A program made the translations under genes and the position numbers. A DNA stretch of 64,000 nucleotides, taken from assembly GCA_019636475.1 (NCBI GenBank), contig JAHBXN010000004.1, positions 372,001-436,000 on the forward strand. The letters run 5' to 3'. The notes beneath the pieces were generated by a model that was not told where the DNA came from, did no database searches, and worked only from the letters and a program-made list of their open reading frames with translations. This document shows positions 44,976-53,933 of the stretch, piece after piece. This stretch comes from Phycisphaerae bacterium (lineage in GTDB: Bacteria > Planctomycetota > Phycisphaerae > UBA1845 > UTPLA1). How positions within the stretch are numbered: the stretch's first letter is position 1; each line of letters starts with the position of its first letter.

Positions 44976-47309
44976 ATGAACACGGTTGTCAGCCAAGATC
45001 GGTCGCCCCAGTTCGGCACGGACACCGCGGGAGACGGCAACGCTGAACGGACTGAATCGGCCGAATCCTACTTCAATTCGGTGGTGATCGAACCTCAAAT
45101 AAGGCGACGCCGCATCCGCTTCCTGGCGTTGTCGGCCAGCTTTTTGATTGCGGTGCTGCTCGATCTGTTCCTTTTTACGGGTTACTACGCCTCGGACGAT
45201 AAAGAGTATTTCTTCGGCGCGGCCCGAGTCGTGGACTCCGGCTCCCTTGCGAAATGGCCGCTGATCGGTCATACGCGACTGACCGTGCTGGCGTGGAATG
45301 CGGTGGTCGGCTGGCTGACGAATTTCGACGTCAGCATGATGGCTGCGTCATACGTTCTTGTGCATGCTTTCCTGGTTTACCTGATTTTTCGGCTGGCGAG
45401 CCGCGTGGCGGGTGAGTCAGCGGGCCTGCTGGCGGCGTACACATCGGCGGTCTTTCCGCTCTTTTCGGTATTCAGCACCGGGCTTTATCCGGATTTGTTC
45501 ATCGCCTGCGGGTTTTTGCTGGCCATGCTGGCGTTTCTTCGGGTCTATGAACTGCGTGATCAGGGGCGCCGGCTGGCGGCGGCGGGGCTCATGTTTGTGG
45601 CGGGCGTTGCTGTCGGCGTCGCCTACATGGCGAAGGAATCCGGATTGGTGGCGCTTCCGTTCTATTTTGCGGCGTGGTTCATCACGGAATGGAAAGACTG
45701 GTCTCGGTCGCGGAAAGACCATTCCGCGCGGGGCCGGCGCGACCCGATGGCCGGAGGAGTTGTCGAGCGGACGAACGGCCGTGCGGGCTGTCCTTTGTTC
45801 ATCCGCCTGGCAACCGGGCTTTGCTTTGCGCTGGGATTCTTCGCAATTTTCGGATTCGAGTACAAGTCGCTCCAGGCCTTGTCGGGGAATTCGGAGTTCT
45901 TCCGACTCGGTTGGACGGAGAAGGAGGAGGATCTGGATTCGATCGGGAATTTCCATCTCGACGGCGGCTACCATCCGTGGCGTCGATTGAATGCGTCTTT
46001 CGATCGGTTGAGTCTTGAGTACTGGCCCACGCTGCTGAAATACTGTTTTGTCACCGGGCTGATCGTCTACCCCTTCACGCCGCGGCGAAGCTGGCCGGTG
46101 TTCTTTTTCGGGCTCTGGATTTACGCATTCCTGACATGGGGCACCTACAGCTTCAAGCACTACTATCCTCCGAGGATTCAAGCGCGATACTACATTCCGG
46201 CATTTCCGTTTCTGATTGTGGTGTTTTCCGCGTCCGCGACGTGGCTGCTGGAGCATTTTCTCTCCTTTTTTACGGTGGATAATCGGCGGCGATGGGCTGT
46301 GAGGGTGGTTGTTGCTGCCATTGTTGTGTCACCTATCTTGTATCTTCGCGGGCCGAATTCGATCGCCGGCCGGCTCTATCGCGCTGACCTCGTGGCGAAT
46401 CTGCAACGGGCGACCGGCGATGCTCTCGCGGCCGGATCGCGCCTGATTGTCGTCGAGAATCGGCTTGCCAACCGCGTGAGCCCGATCTGGTATGCGGGTC
46501 CGCCTGCACAGCCTTATGCACGACGGCCGGCGGCGATGATCTCGGCAGGGGAACTGGCGGGCGCCGCCGAATCAAAGATGACTGACGGCCCATTCTCCTA
46601 TATCAGCGTGCCACCGGCCGGTCAGGAAGTGGGGATCTCCACCGCATCCAGAAACGTGATGGACCCGTTGGCGGCTGGGATTGCGAATCAATGGGTGGTC
46701 GTGCAGGCGGCCCGGCCACGGACCGGATCGGCCGCGGGTCTGCCGGACGGGACGGTGATTTTCAGTTCGATCGAGCCTGGCGCGGTGGGGGTTCCCCGAC
46801 GGGGGGCATATGACTGGAACATCGACGATGAGCACGTTTACCGCAAGACTTTCCGTTCGAGAACCCGGCAGTTGCTGGCCTGGATGAGGGGAGTGAATGA
46901 GATTCCGCCGAAGCAGTCAGTCAGCACGGGGCCTCTGTGCCTATATCGTGTCACCCCCGTGCGTACAACTCTGGCTGTGGAGTCCGAGGCCGGCCTGGAT
47001 TCAACCGGAGCCGCCGTGGAACTGGCCCCGGGCCGACGATTCCGTCTTCGATTGGCTGCGAACGCGCCGATGGGCTGCCGCGTCCGACTCCGCCTGCGAT
47101 TCATGGCCGCGTCCGGCGAGTCCGGTTCACCGGTCCGCGATGTGGCCATTGAACTCGCGGATGGCGTGAATGACATCTATTTCCAAACGTCATCGGAGCG
47201 CCGATTTCTGTCCATGTCAATCGACTCGTCGGGCGACGGATTCTGTGGTGTCAGGCAGGCGACATTGACGACCTACCAAGTGGCCGACTGGTCGGGGACC
47301 GTAGAGTAG
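44976..47309 (+). CDS. Large PMT/ArnT-type membrane glycosyltransferase
   Basis: About 777 residues. After a ~50-residue cytoplasmic N-terminus come about ten hydrophobic segments (roughly 50-450). The first periplasmic loop has YYASDDKEYFFGAARVV, with the acidic residues expected for dolichyl/polyprenyl-phosphate sugar transferases. The last ~330 residues form a soluble, probably periplasmic domain, beta-rich near the end. The ATG at 44976 has AGGGG about ten bases upstream; an in-frame start at 44928 would add 16 residues. It shares its superfamily with the gene at 41635 but is much longer. Donor and acceptor are unknown. Confidence 0.8.
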   Translation: MNTVVSQDRSPQFGTDTAGDGNAERTESAESYFNSVVIEPQIRRRRIRFLALSASFLIAVLLDLFLFTGYYASDDKEYFFGAARVVDSGSLAKWPLIGHTRLTVLAWNAVVGWLTNFDVSMMAASYVLVHAFLVYLIFRLASRVAGESAGLLAAYTSAVFPLFSVFSTGLYPDLFIACGFLLAMLAFLRVYELRDQGRRLAAAGLMFVAGVAVGVAYMAKESGLVALPFYFAAWFITEWKDWSRSRKDHSARGRRDPMAGGVVERTNGRAGCPLFIRLATGLCFALGFFAIFGFEYKSLQALSGNSEFFRLGWTEKEEDLDSIGNFHLDGGYHPWRRLNASFDRLSLEYWPTLLKYCFVTGLIVYPFTPRRSWPVFFFGLWIYAFLTWGTYSFKHYYPPRIQARYYIPAFPFLIVVFSASATWLLEHFLSFFTVDNRRRWAVRVVVAAIVVSPILYLRGPNSIAGRLYRADLVANLQRATGDALAAGSRLIVVENRLANRVSPIWYAGPPAQPYARRPAAMISAGELAGAAESKMTDGPFSYISVPPAGQEVGISTASRNVMDPLAAGIANQWVVVQAARPRTGSAAGLPDGTVIFSSIEPGAVGVPRRGAYDWNIDDEHVYRKTFRSRTRQLLAWMRGVNEIPPKQSVSTGPLCLYRVTPVRTTLAVESEAGLDSTGAAVELAPGRRFRLRLAANAPMGCRVRLRLRFMAASGESGSPVRDVAIELADGVNDIYFQTSSERRFLSMSIDSSGDGFCGVRQATLTTYQVADWSGTVE

Positions 47310-47744
47310 GCCGATTTTCGATTGAATCGCGATTCGTCCCGAATTCGCCGACAATTCAATGCCAACCGGGAACCGTTACCGGCACGAAGTGGAACGTCGG
47401 ATCCTCCGCCCGGCCGTATCGATGATTTCCACCGCAGCGATACCGCCTGGGTTCAGGGCCCGGGGGCGCCTGGCAGGCCGCCAGGAAACTCAGGCTGACA
47501 GTTCGTTTCCACATTCTTTTCGCTTTTCCAACCGTCATCCGGCATCTTATTGAGAACTCGCCCGCTGCTTGATTAATCGAAGCGGATGACCCCGCGGAAC
47601 AAGGTTCTCCAAATGAAACGTATGAAATTAATCACGGCCGTCCGTCGCGCGTCCACTCATGATGCGACTCTCCTTGAAGGAATGCGGGGATTGTGGGCGC
47701 TCTAAACCAAGATTCATTAAGAACAAGGAGGGTTCTTCCGCGGC
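47310..47744. other. Gap between convergent glycosyltransferase and histidine kinase genes
   Basis: No gene is supported. It holds small hairpins only: CCTGGC-AGGCC-GCCAGG near 47468-47484 and AAGAAC-7-GTTCTT near 47717-47735. The second may end the kinase transcript, but without a T-run. Confidence 0.5.
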
Positions 47745-49220
47745 CTAGGATGGGCTTCGTTTCTTTGAGAGTGGAAGTCGGATTGTGAATTCGCATCCGC
47801 CTTCGGGGCGGTTTCCGGCCACCGCGGACCCGCCGTGCAATTGTGCGATGCCTCTCACGATGGTCAGCCCGAGGCCGACCCCCTTGAAGGCCCCGTCCTT
47901 CTCAGGCACACGAAAAAAGCGGTCAAAAATGCGGTCGATATACTCGGGCGGGATACCCGGTCCGCAGTCTCGCACCGCGACGAGCGCCGCGCCCGGCTCC
48001 AGTTTCACCACGATGTCAATCGCCGCGCCCCTCGGTGTGTAGCGGATTGCATTGCGAATGAGATTCGCGAACATCAGCCGGAGCAGGTCGCCGTCGCCAA
48101 TGATCGTTGATTCCGGATCGTCGCCGACCGGCAGCGCCAGATGCGGCACGATCCGCACTTCGTGGGTGCGCGCCTGAGGCTGACATTGTTCCACGGCCTC
48201 GATGATCACCTCATTGAGCGACACTTCATCGGCCGTCGACATGGGAAGACCTGCCTCAGCGCGAGCGAGCGTCAGGACGCTGTCAACCATTTGGGCAAGC
48301 GAGCGGACTTCTTCCTGAACGCTGCCGACAAAACGCTCGTACTCTTCCACCGACCTCGCTTTCTGGATGATGACCTGCGATTCGCCCAGCAACACCGAAA
48401 GCGGTGTCTTCAACTCGTGTGATGCATGGGCAATGAAGCGCTCCTGCGCCATAAATGCGTCATGAAGGCGATCAAGCATCTTGTTGATGGTCTCGACCAT
48501 GACGGCCACTTCATCGCGGCCCGGGGGCTGCTCAAAGCGCTGTGAGAGATCCTGCACACTGAGGCTTTCCGCAATTTGCCGCACCTTGTGCAGCGGCCGG
48601 AGCGAACGGCCCGCCAGAAACCATGATGCCACGGCGGCGACAAAGAGACCGCTTGGCACCAGGGCAAGAAACAATCGCCGCAGATCCGCGACCGCTTCAT
48701 TCACGGAACGGCGATTGACGGCGACTTGAAGAAAGAACGGCGTCCTCTGCGATTCCCGGTAGATCGTGAGCAGCCGGACCTCACCGGGGTTGCCGATCAA
48801 CGCAGCGGCATCCGCGTCGCGCAGCGTCACGAATACCGGCGAACCCGCCAATCGGGCAGCGGCCATGTCATCATTCCAGGGAAGTTGAACACGGCCGAGA
48901 TTCGGCGAGCGATATTCGATCTTCCCGTTATCGCGGCGTAGTTGAAAATAGTAACCCGGAAATCGGAACGGATTGATCAGTTCAAGCGGATTCTCAGCCG
49001 GAATACCGGAAGTCGATTCGGACGAAACCTCCTCGCTCCGCTTTTCGATTTTGTCCACCATGGCCTCGGCGGCAGTCTGTAAACGACTGTCAAAGTCGCG
49101 TCGCAGATTGCCCTGGGAGATGTTCAGGATGATGGCCGTCAGCGTTGTGAGAATTGCGCTGAATACCAGCAGGTACAGTCCGGCGAGCTTGAATCGAAGT
49201 GTCTGGACGTGGCGCCACAC
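47745..49220 (-). CDS. Membrane sensor histidine kinase (CusS-like)
   Basis: A 491-residue kinase. Two transmembrane segments (about 10-30 and 185-208) flank a ~150-residue periplasmic sensor. A HAMP domain follows, then the dimerisation helix with the phosphorylated His268 in HASHELKTPLS. The ATPase part has the N-box NLIRNAIRYT, DCGPGIPPEY, FDRFFRVPEK and GVGLGLTIVRGI. The closest general type is the heavy-metal sensor kinases (CusS), but no metal-binding motif is obvious in the sensor. GTG start at 49220 with GGAG ten bases upstream. It lies 72 bases after its response regulator. Confidence 0.92.
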   Translation of the reverse strand: MWRHVQTLRFKLAGLYLLVFSAILTTLTAIILNISQGNLRRDFDSRLQTAAEAMVDKIEKRSEEVSSESTSGIPAENPLELINPFRFPGYYFQLRRDNGKIEYRSPNLGRVQLPWNDDMAAARLAGSPVFVTLRDADAAALIGNPGEVRLLTIYRESQRTPFFLQVAVNRRSVNEAVADLRRLFLALVPSGLFVAAVASWFLAGRSLRPLHKVRQIAESLSVQDLSQRFEQPPGRDEVAVMVETINKMLDRLHDAFMAQERFIAHASHELKTPLSVLLGESQVIIQKARSVEEYERFVGSVQEEVRSLAQMVDSVLTLARAEAGLPMSTADEVSLNEVIIEAVEQCQPQARTHEVRIVPHLALPVGDDPESTIIGDGDLLRLMFANLIRNAIRYTPRGAAIDIVVKLEPGAALVAVRDCGPGIPPEYIDRIFDRFFRVPEKDGAFKGVGLGLTIVRGIAQLHGGSAVAGNRPEGGCEFTIRLPLSKKRSPS

Positions 49221-49292
49221 GATGCAATAACTCCGGCGGCGTTGGGCCGCTCCGGGGTGTGACCGCCGCCTAGTGCGGCCGCGGCGAGGTGA

Positions 49293-49976
49293 TCATTCCT
49301 CAGATTCTTCGAGACTCAGCTTGTAACCGGTGCCGACAACCGTCTGGATCAGCTTTCGAGTGAAGCCCTTGTCGATTTTTCGTCGCAGCATGCTGACATA
49401 AACATCGATCACGTTGCTGTCGCTATCGAAGTTCATGTCCCAGACGTGCTCGCCGATGTTGGTGCGAGTGAGGACTCGTTCGGGGTGCCGCATGAAATAC
49501 TCAAGCAGGGCGAATTCCTTGGACGTCAGCTTGATCTTTTGTCCGGCGCGTGTGACCGATCTCTTCAGCAGATCAAGTTCGAGGTCATCGAATTTAAGCG
49601 CGCTGGACTCCTGTGCCTGTCCGCGACGGAGCATGGCTCGAATTCGCGCGATCAATTCGTCGAACTCGAAGGGCTTCGTGAGGTAGTCATCCGCTCCGGC
49701 GTCGAGCCCCTGGACTTTGTCGCCCGTTGTCGAGAGCGCTGTGAGCATCAGCACGGGCACTTTCACGCCGCGCCGCCGAATGTTGCGACAGGCCGAGACG
49801 CCGTCCTGTTCCGGAAGCATCACATCAAGAACGATCAGGTCGTATGGTTCGGTACAGGCCATCTCCTCGCCGTCAGTGCCCGATGCGGCAACGTCCACTG
49901 CATAGCCATGTTCCACGAGCCCTTGGCGAATGAATCGGGCCATCTTCTGATTGTCTTCGACCAGCAGGATGCGCAT
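49293..49976 (-). CDS. OmpR/PhoB-family response regulator
   Basis: DNA-binding partner of the kinase, 227 residues. The receiver domain has the acidic pair ED, phospho-acceptor Asp51 in VLDVMLP, and Lys in LTKPFEFDELIARI. The winged-helix domain includes LTSKEFALLEYFMRHPERVLTR and VDVYVSMLRRKID. The closest type is CusR/CopR. The target genes are not indicated; no metal efflux gene lies nearby. It follows the membrane methyltransferase by 78 bases on the same strand. Confidence 0.95.
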   Translation of the reverse strand: MRILLVEDNQKMARFIRQGLVEHGYAVDVAASGTDGEEMACTEPYDLIVLDVMLPEQDGVSACRNIRRRGVKVPVLMLTALSTTGDKVQGLDAGADDYLTKPFEFDELIARIRAMLRRGQAQESSALKFDDLELDLLKRSVTRAGQKIKLTSKEFALLEYFMRHPERVLTRTNIGEHVWDMNFDSDSNVIDVYVSMLRRKIDKGFTRKLIQTVVGTGYKLSLEESEE

Positions 49977-50054
49977 GAATCGCTATTGTCGCAAAAGGGG
50001 TATGGGCCGCAAGGACAGTGCAAAGGCCGGCACCGCTCGGCAATCCGGCATCGA

Positions 50055-50837
50055 TCAGAAAAACCAGAAGGTTCGTTTCTTCCACGCGCGGTAAGGCTCG
50101 CCGAAGGCCTCTTCGAGCACTTCATCCTCGACCTTGCTTCGGTAGAGCTGCATCGCAACGAAGGCGGCATAGAATGCCCACCAGACGACATGCCGGTTGG
50201 CAAGAAACAGCCAAACGCCGCCTTGCGCGATGATCTGCCCCAGATAAACCGGGTGGCGTACGAGACGGTACGGTCCCGAGATCTTCAGCTCGCGCGGTTC
50301 GGCGACAATGCTCAGCGACCGGCACAGCACTGCATAGGCCCACACGTCCAGCGCATTCCCGACAATAATACAGATAACGCCGCCCAGGAAGCGACCGGCG
50401 GTCCAATCGCCGTAGTCAAACAGAAACGCCTCGTACCGCCCGGCCGCATCGGAGGCAAATCGAGCGATCGTCGTCTGAACTGCAAACGGGGCGAACGGCC
50501 AGAAGGCCGCGATGAGCGGGATGATGATCTGCCGGGGTTCGGACGCGCGGGTCTTCGGTGTTGTTCGAATGAGAAAAGAGACCGCGATCAGTGTGAACGT
50601 CACGAGAACGAGCAGCCGTCCCCACGGAGCATAAAGCATGCGCCCGTCGGGCGAGGTGTAGTGAGGTCCGAATTTCTGCAGGGCGCCGGTCAGGCCGTCG
50701 GGCGTTTCCGTCAGTAATCGGTAGAACGCCGCGAATTCCGAACCGAGCAGGAGAATGAACAAACCCGCGCCCAGCGCGCGAAAGACCCAGTCGGGAGTCG
50801 CCATCCAGGCGCGATGGACAATGCTCCGCTCGCTCAC
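50055..50837 (-). CDS. ICMT/PEMT-like integral membrane methyltransferase
   Basis: A 260-residue membrane protein with about six hydrophobic segments. The C-terminal part carries the isoprenylcysteine-carboxyl-methyltransferase-type SAM-binding features: GPYRLVRHPVYLGQI and EEAFGEPYRAWKKR. Bacterial members methylate lipids or small hydrophobic molecules; the substrate here is unknown. The start codon GTG overlaps the paaN stop in GTGA, so the two are translationally coupled. Confidence 0.8.
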   Translation of the reverse strand: MSERSIVHRAWMATPDWVFRALGAGLFILLLGSEFAAFYRLLTETPDGLTGALQKFGPHYTSPDGRMLYAPWGRLLVLVTFTLIAVSFLIRTTPKTRASEPRQIIIPLIAAFWPFAPFAVQTTIARFASDAAGRYEAFLFDYGDWTAGRFLGGVICIIVGNALDVWAYAVLCRSLSIVAEPRELKISGPYRLVRHPVYLGQIIAQGGVWLFLANRHVVWWAFYAAFVAMQLYRSKVEDEVLEEAFGEPYRAWKKRTFWFF

Positions 50838-52501
50838 GCGGGGACTCGCGATTGCACGATTCGAAAGCGATTGGCGACAAATGCGCCGTCACAGAGCGTG
50901 GCGTTGCCGGACGGATTGCAGCCGCTGACATGAAAATCACTGAATGCTGCGGCCTGGTTCACCCAGATTTGCCCCGTGAGGTTGCAGGAAACGGGCACGC
51001 CGGCCTCGGTCATCATATTGTCCGCATCGGCGAGCACGGCTGCGTCCGTCGAGTAGATCGCGCAGGTAATTGCGCCCTTCTCGCGGGCACTCTCCGCCGC
51101 AAGCTTGATGCTCTGCTGTGTTGAGTCCGTCGCGATCAGATAAACAATGGGTCCGAACATCTCGCGGAAGTAGAGGTCCTTGCGGCCCGCGTCGGTCTTC
51201 ATGATCACCGGCGTTCGGACCCGCGCTTCGGGAAACGCCTCGTTGACCACCGGCGCGCTCTTGCGGAGTACCTCCGCCCCTTCGGCCGAAGCCTGGTCAA
51301 TGCGCTTCAAAGTCGCTTCGTTCTGGATCGCGCCGAGAACCTCGGCTGCCCGCTTTGGATCACCCAGGAACCAATCGACCGCGCCGACCAGTGCCTTCGC
51401 CACGTCATCAAAACTCCGCGTCTCGGCCCCAACCTTGATTCCGTTCTTGGGGATGAAGATGTTCTGCGGCGTCGTGCACATTTGTCCGCTGTAGAGACTG
51501 AGCGAGAATGCGATATTCCCGGTGACGGACTTCAGATCGGAAACGCTGTCCAGGATGATTGAGTTCACGCCGGCCTTCTCGGTGTAAACCACGGCCTGTG
51601 TCGCGTTCTTCTCGATCCACTCGCCGAATGACGAACTGCCCGTGTAATCGACAATCCGGATCTCCGGGCGAATCACGAGTTCCTTCGCGATGGGCGAGGC
51701 AATCGAGTCGGCCGCAAGTGTGATCAGATTCGGGTCGAAGCCGTTTTCCTTCAGAACGGATCGCGCGATATCGACCGAAATGGCCAGCGGCAGGATTGCG
51801 CCGGGGTGCGGCTTAACGACGACGGCGTTGCCGGTCGCAAGGCTCGCGAAGATGCCTGGATAGCCGTTCCACGTCGGAAAGGTTGAACACCCGATCACCA
51901 CGCCGACGCCGCGCGGCATGATGCGATAACTCTTCTTCAGCGTAACGAACTCCTCCTTGCCGACCTGTTTTCTCCACGTTGTTTGGCCGGGCGTGCGGCT
52001 CATCTCGTCGTACGCATACACGACGGCTTCGAGGCCGCGATCCTGTGCGTGTGGTCCGCCCGCCTGAAACGCCATCATGAAGCCTTGTCCGGTTGTGTGC
52101 ATCACGGCATTGGCGAACTCAAAGCTGCGCCGATTGATTCGTGCAAGTATCTCGAGGCACACACCGACACGGGCTTCGATGCCTGCGTCTCGCCATTTCG
52201 GCATGGCCGATTGCGCGGCGGGCAGGAGCACATCCAGATCCGCTTTCGGGTAGGTGATGCCCAGCTTGAATCCGAACGGCGACACCTCGTCACCGACTCG
52301 GCCGTTTGTGCCAGGCTGATCGATTTCAAACGGCTTGTTGAGGCGTGCCTGAAACGCCGTCAGCCCGTCATCTTTGGCGGTTTCGCCGTAAACCTTCCCG
52401 CTCGGCACTTCCGGATAAGCGCTCCAGTAGCCTCGCTCTCGGACGGCTTTTCGGGCGTTTTCGAGTGTGCCGTGATGCTTTTCAAATAAGGGATGGGACA
52501 C
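50834..52501 (-). CDS. paaN: PaaN-type aldehyde dehydrogenase (phenylacetic acid degradation)
   Basis: An aldehyde dehydrogenase-superfamily protein of 555 residues that follows the PaaN (type 2) pattern throughout: HPLFEKHHGTLENA, RGYWSAYPEVPSGKVYGE, VMHTTGQGFMMAFQAGGPHAQDRG, GCSTFPTWNGYPG and VYTEKAGVNSI. The catalytic cysteine is in SGQMCTTPQN. PaaN acts on the ring-opening branch of phenylacetyl-CoA breakdown. The GTG at 52501 has AAGGAG seven bases upstream, so I prefer it to the ATG at 52564. The rest of a paa operon is absent; it is instead coupled to a membrane methyltransferase. The real substrate aldehyde may therefore differ. Confidence 0.85.
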   Translation of the reverse strand: MSHPLFEKHHGTLENARKAVRERGYWSAYPEVPSGKVYGETAKDDGLTAFQARLNKPFEIDQPGTNGRVGDEVSPFGFKLGITYPKADLDVLLPAAQSAMPKWRDAGIEARVGVCLEILARINRRSFEFANAVMHTTGQGFMMAFQAGGPHAQDRGLEAVVYAYDEMSRTPGQTTWRKQVGKEEFVTLKKSYRIMPRGVGVVIGCSTFPTWNGYPGIFASLATGNAVVVKPHPGAILPLAISVDIARSVLKENGFDPNLITLAADSIASPIAKELVIRPEIRIVDYTGSSSFGEWIEKNATQAVVYTEKAGVNSIILDSVSDLKSVTGNIAFSLSLYSGQMCTTPQNIFIPKNGIKVGAETRSFDDVAKALVGAVDWFLGDPKRAAEVLGAIQNEATLKRIDQASAEGAEVLRKSAPVVNEAFPEARVRTPVIMKTDAGRKDLYFREMFGPIVYLIATDSTQQSIKLAAESAREKGAITCAIYSTDAAVLADADNMMTEAGVPVSCNLTGQIWVNQAAAFSDFHVSGCNPSGNATLCDGAFVANRFRIVQSRVPA

Positions 52502-52701
52502 GGATGGCTCCTTCCTGGGTGGCTGAACTCGGTCAGGGGTGTTTGTCGCTTTCAACGTCGGCAATATGATAGCGGCATCTGCTCAAACGGCGAACCCCGC
52601 TGAACATGGACGCGTCGTGCGGCAACCTGTTCCGGGCGGGAAAGCTTTCATGGCGGAATTCCGCGAAACGAGCGGCAAGTCCGCAGTCAGTGCGGGTGAT
52701 C

Positions 52702-53907
52702 ATGCGTTTTGTAGAGTCGTTCAAATGCATCAAGTGCGGCGAGCTTGCGCCATCGCCGAAATCCGCCGGCACCTGTCCGGTTTGTGTGGATCCTTTTTCG
52801 ATTCTTGATATTCAGTTCGATCTTTCGCGAGTAGCCAAGAGCATGACCCGCGAATCGCTGGCAAACCGCCCCCCGAACCACTGGCGGTATCACGAGTTGC
52901 TGCCGATCGAACTCGACGACGAGGCATTCTCCTGGCCCGTCGGTTGGACGCCGATCGTCGAGGCGCCACGGCTTGCTGCATGGGCCGGGGTGTCGCGGCT
53001 GCGACTGAAGGATGACGGTCGGAACCCGACGAGCAGCTTCAAAGATCGCGCGTCGAGCGTCGGCGTCCTGCTCGCCAAACAGCAAAACGCCCAACGCATC
53101 GCATGCGCATCGACCGGCAACGCCGCAAGCAGTTGTGCCGGCTACGCGGCGATGGCGGGGATTGCATCCACCATCTTCGTGCCGCAGCGCGCGCCCGAAC
53201 CGAAGGTCGCACAACTCATGATCTACGGAGCGGACGTCCGCCGCGTTCGAGGCACCTACGCACAGGCCTATGAGCTATGCTCGCGTGAGTGCATCGCCCA
53301 TGGCTGGTACAACCGCAACTGCGCAATCAATCCGTACCTGGTCGAGGGAAAGAAAACCTGCGGCCTCGAAATTGCCGAACAAACGGCCGGGCGCGAGCCG
53401 GACTGGGTCGTGGTAAGCGTTGGTGACGGGTGCACCATTGCTGGCATCGCGAAAGGCCTGATCGAAATGCACAAGCTCGGGTACATTTCACGCGTGCCAC
53501 GTGTGCTGGGAGTCCAGGCCGCCGGAATGGATCCGATCGTTCGGGCTTTCGAGGGCGATGGCAAGCTACCGGAGGATGTGCGCGGGCAGACGATCGCCGA
53601 CAGCATCGACGTGCCGGTGCCGCGCAACTGGCGCAAGGCGCTGAAGTATGTTCGGGAAACCGGCGGCTCATTCATTCGAGCTTCTGATGATGAAATTACG
53701 GATGCAATGAAAGCGACGGGGCGATTGGCCGGAATGTTTGCCGAACCGGCGGCTGCCGCGGCGGTCGCGGGTGTGAAAGCCGCCGTGTCGAGCGGCGTCA
53801 TCGCTCCGCACGAGGACGCGCTCGCGGTGATTACGGGCAACGGGTTGAAGGACATTCGCACGGCCATCGCCATCGTCGGACAGCCAACCGACGTGGACCC
53901 CGAATAA
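52702..53907 (+). CDS. thrC: Threonine synthase
   Basis: PLP-dependent enzyme that makes threonine from O-phosphohomoserine. About 401 residues from the ATG at 52702. The N-terminus has a rubredoxin-like CIKCG...CPVC pair seen in many threonine synthases. The PLP lysine is in NPTSSFKDRAS and the phosphate-binding loop in ASTGNAASS; GDGCTIAGIAKGL lies further on. An upstream start at 52606 would add 32 untypical residues. It stands divergent from paaN; no hom or thrB gene is present. Confidence 0.9.
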   Translation: MRFVESFKCIKCGELAPSPKSAGTCPVCVDPFSILDIQFDLSRVAKSMTRESLANRPPNHWRYHELLPIELDDEAFSWPVGWTPIVEAPRLAAWAGVSRLRLKDDGRNPTSSFKDRASSVGVLLAKQQNAQRIACASTGNAASSCAGYAAMAGIASTIFVPQRAPEPKVAQLMIYGADVRRVRGTYAQAYELCSRECIAHGWYNRNCAINPYLVEGKKTCGLEIAEQTAGREPDWVVVSVGDGCTIAGIAKGLIEMHKLGYISRVPRVLGVQAAGMDPIVRAFEGDGKLPEDVRGQTIADSIDVPVPRNWRKALKYVRETGGSFIRASDDEITDAMKATGRLAGMFAEPAAAAAVAGVKAAVSSGVIAPHEDALAVITGNGLKDIRTAIAIVGQPTDVDPE

Positions 53908-53933
53908 ATCGCCGATGCCCCTTGCGAACGGCT

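Noticed and set aside
49446-50717. Plus-strand open frame of 423 codons
   Set aside because: Antisense to the response regulator and membrane methyltransferase, both of which have intact motifs.
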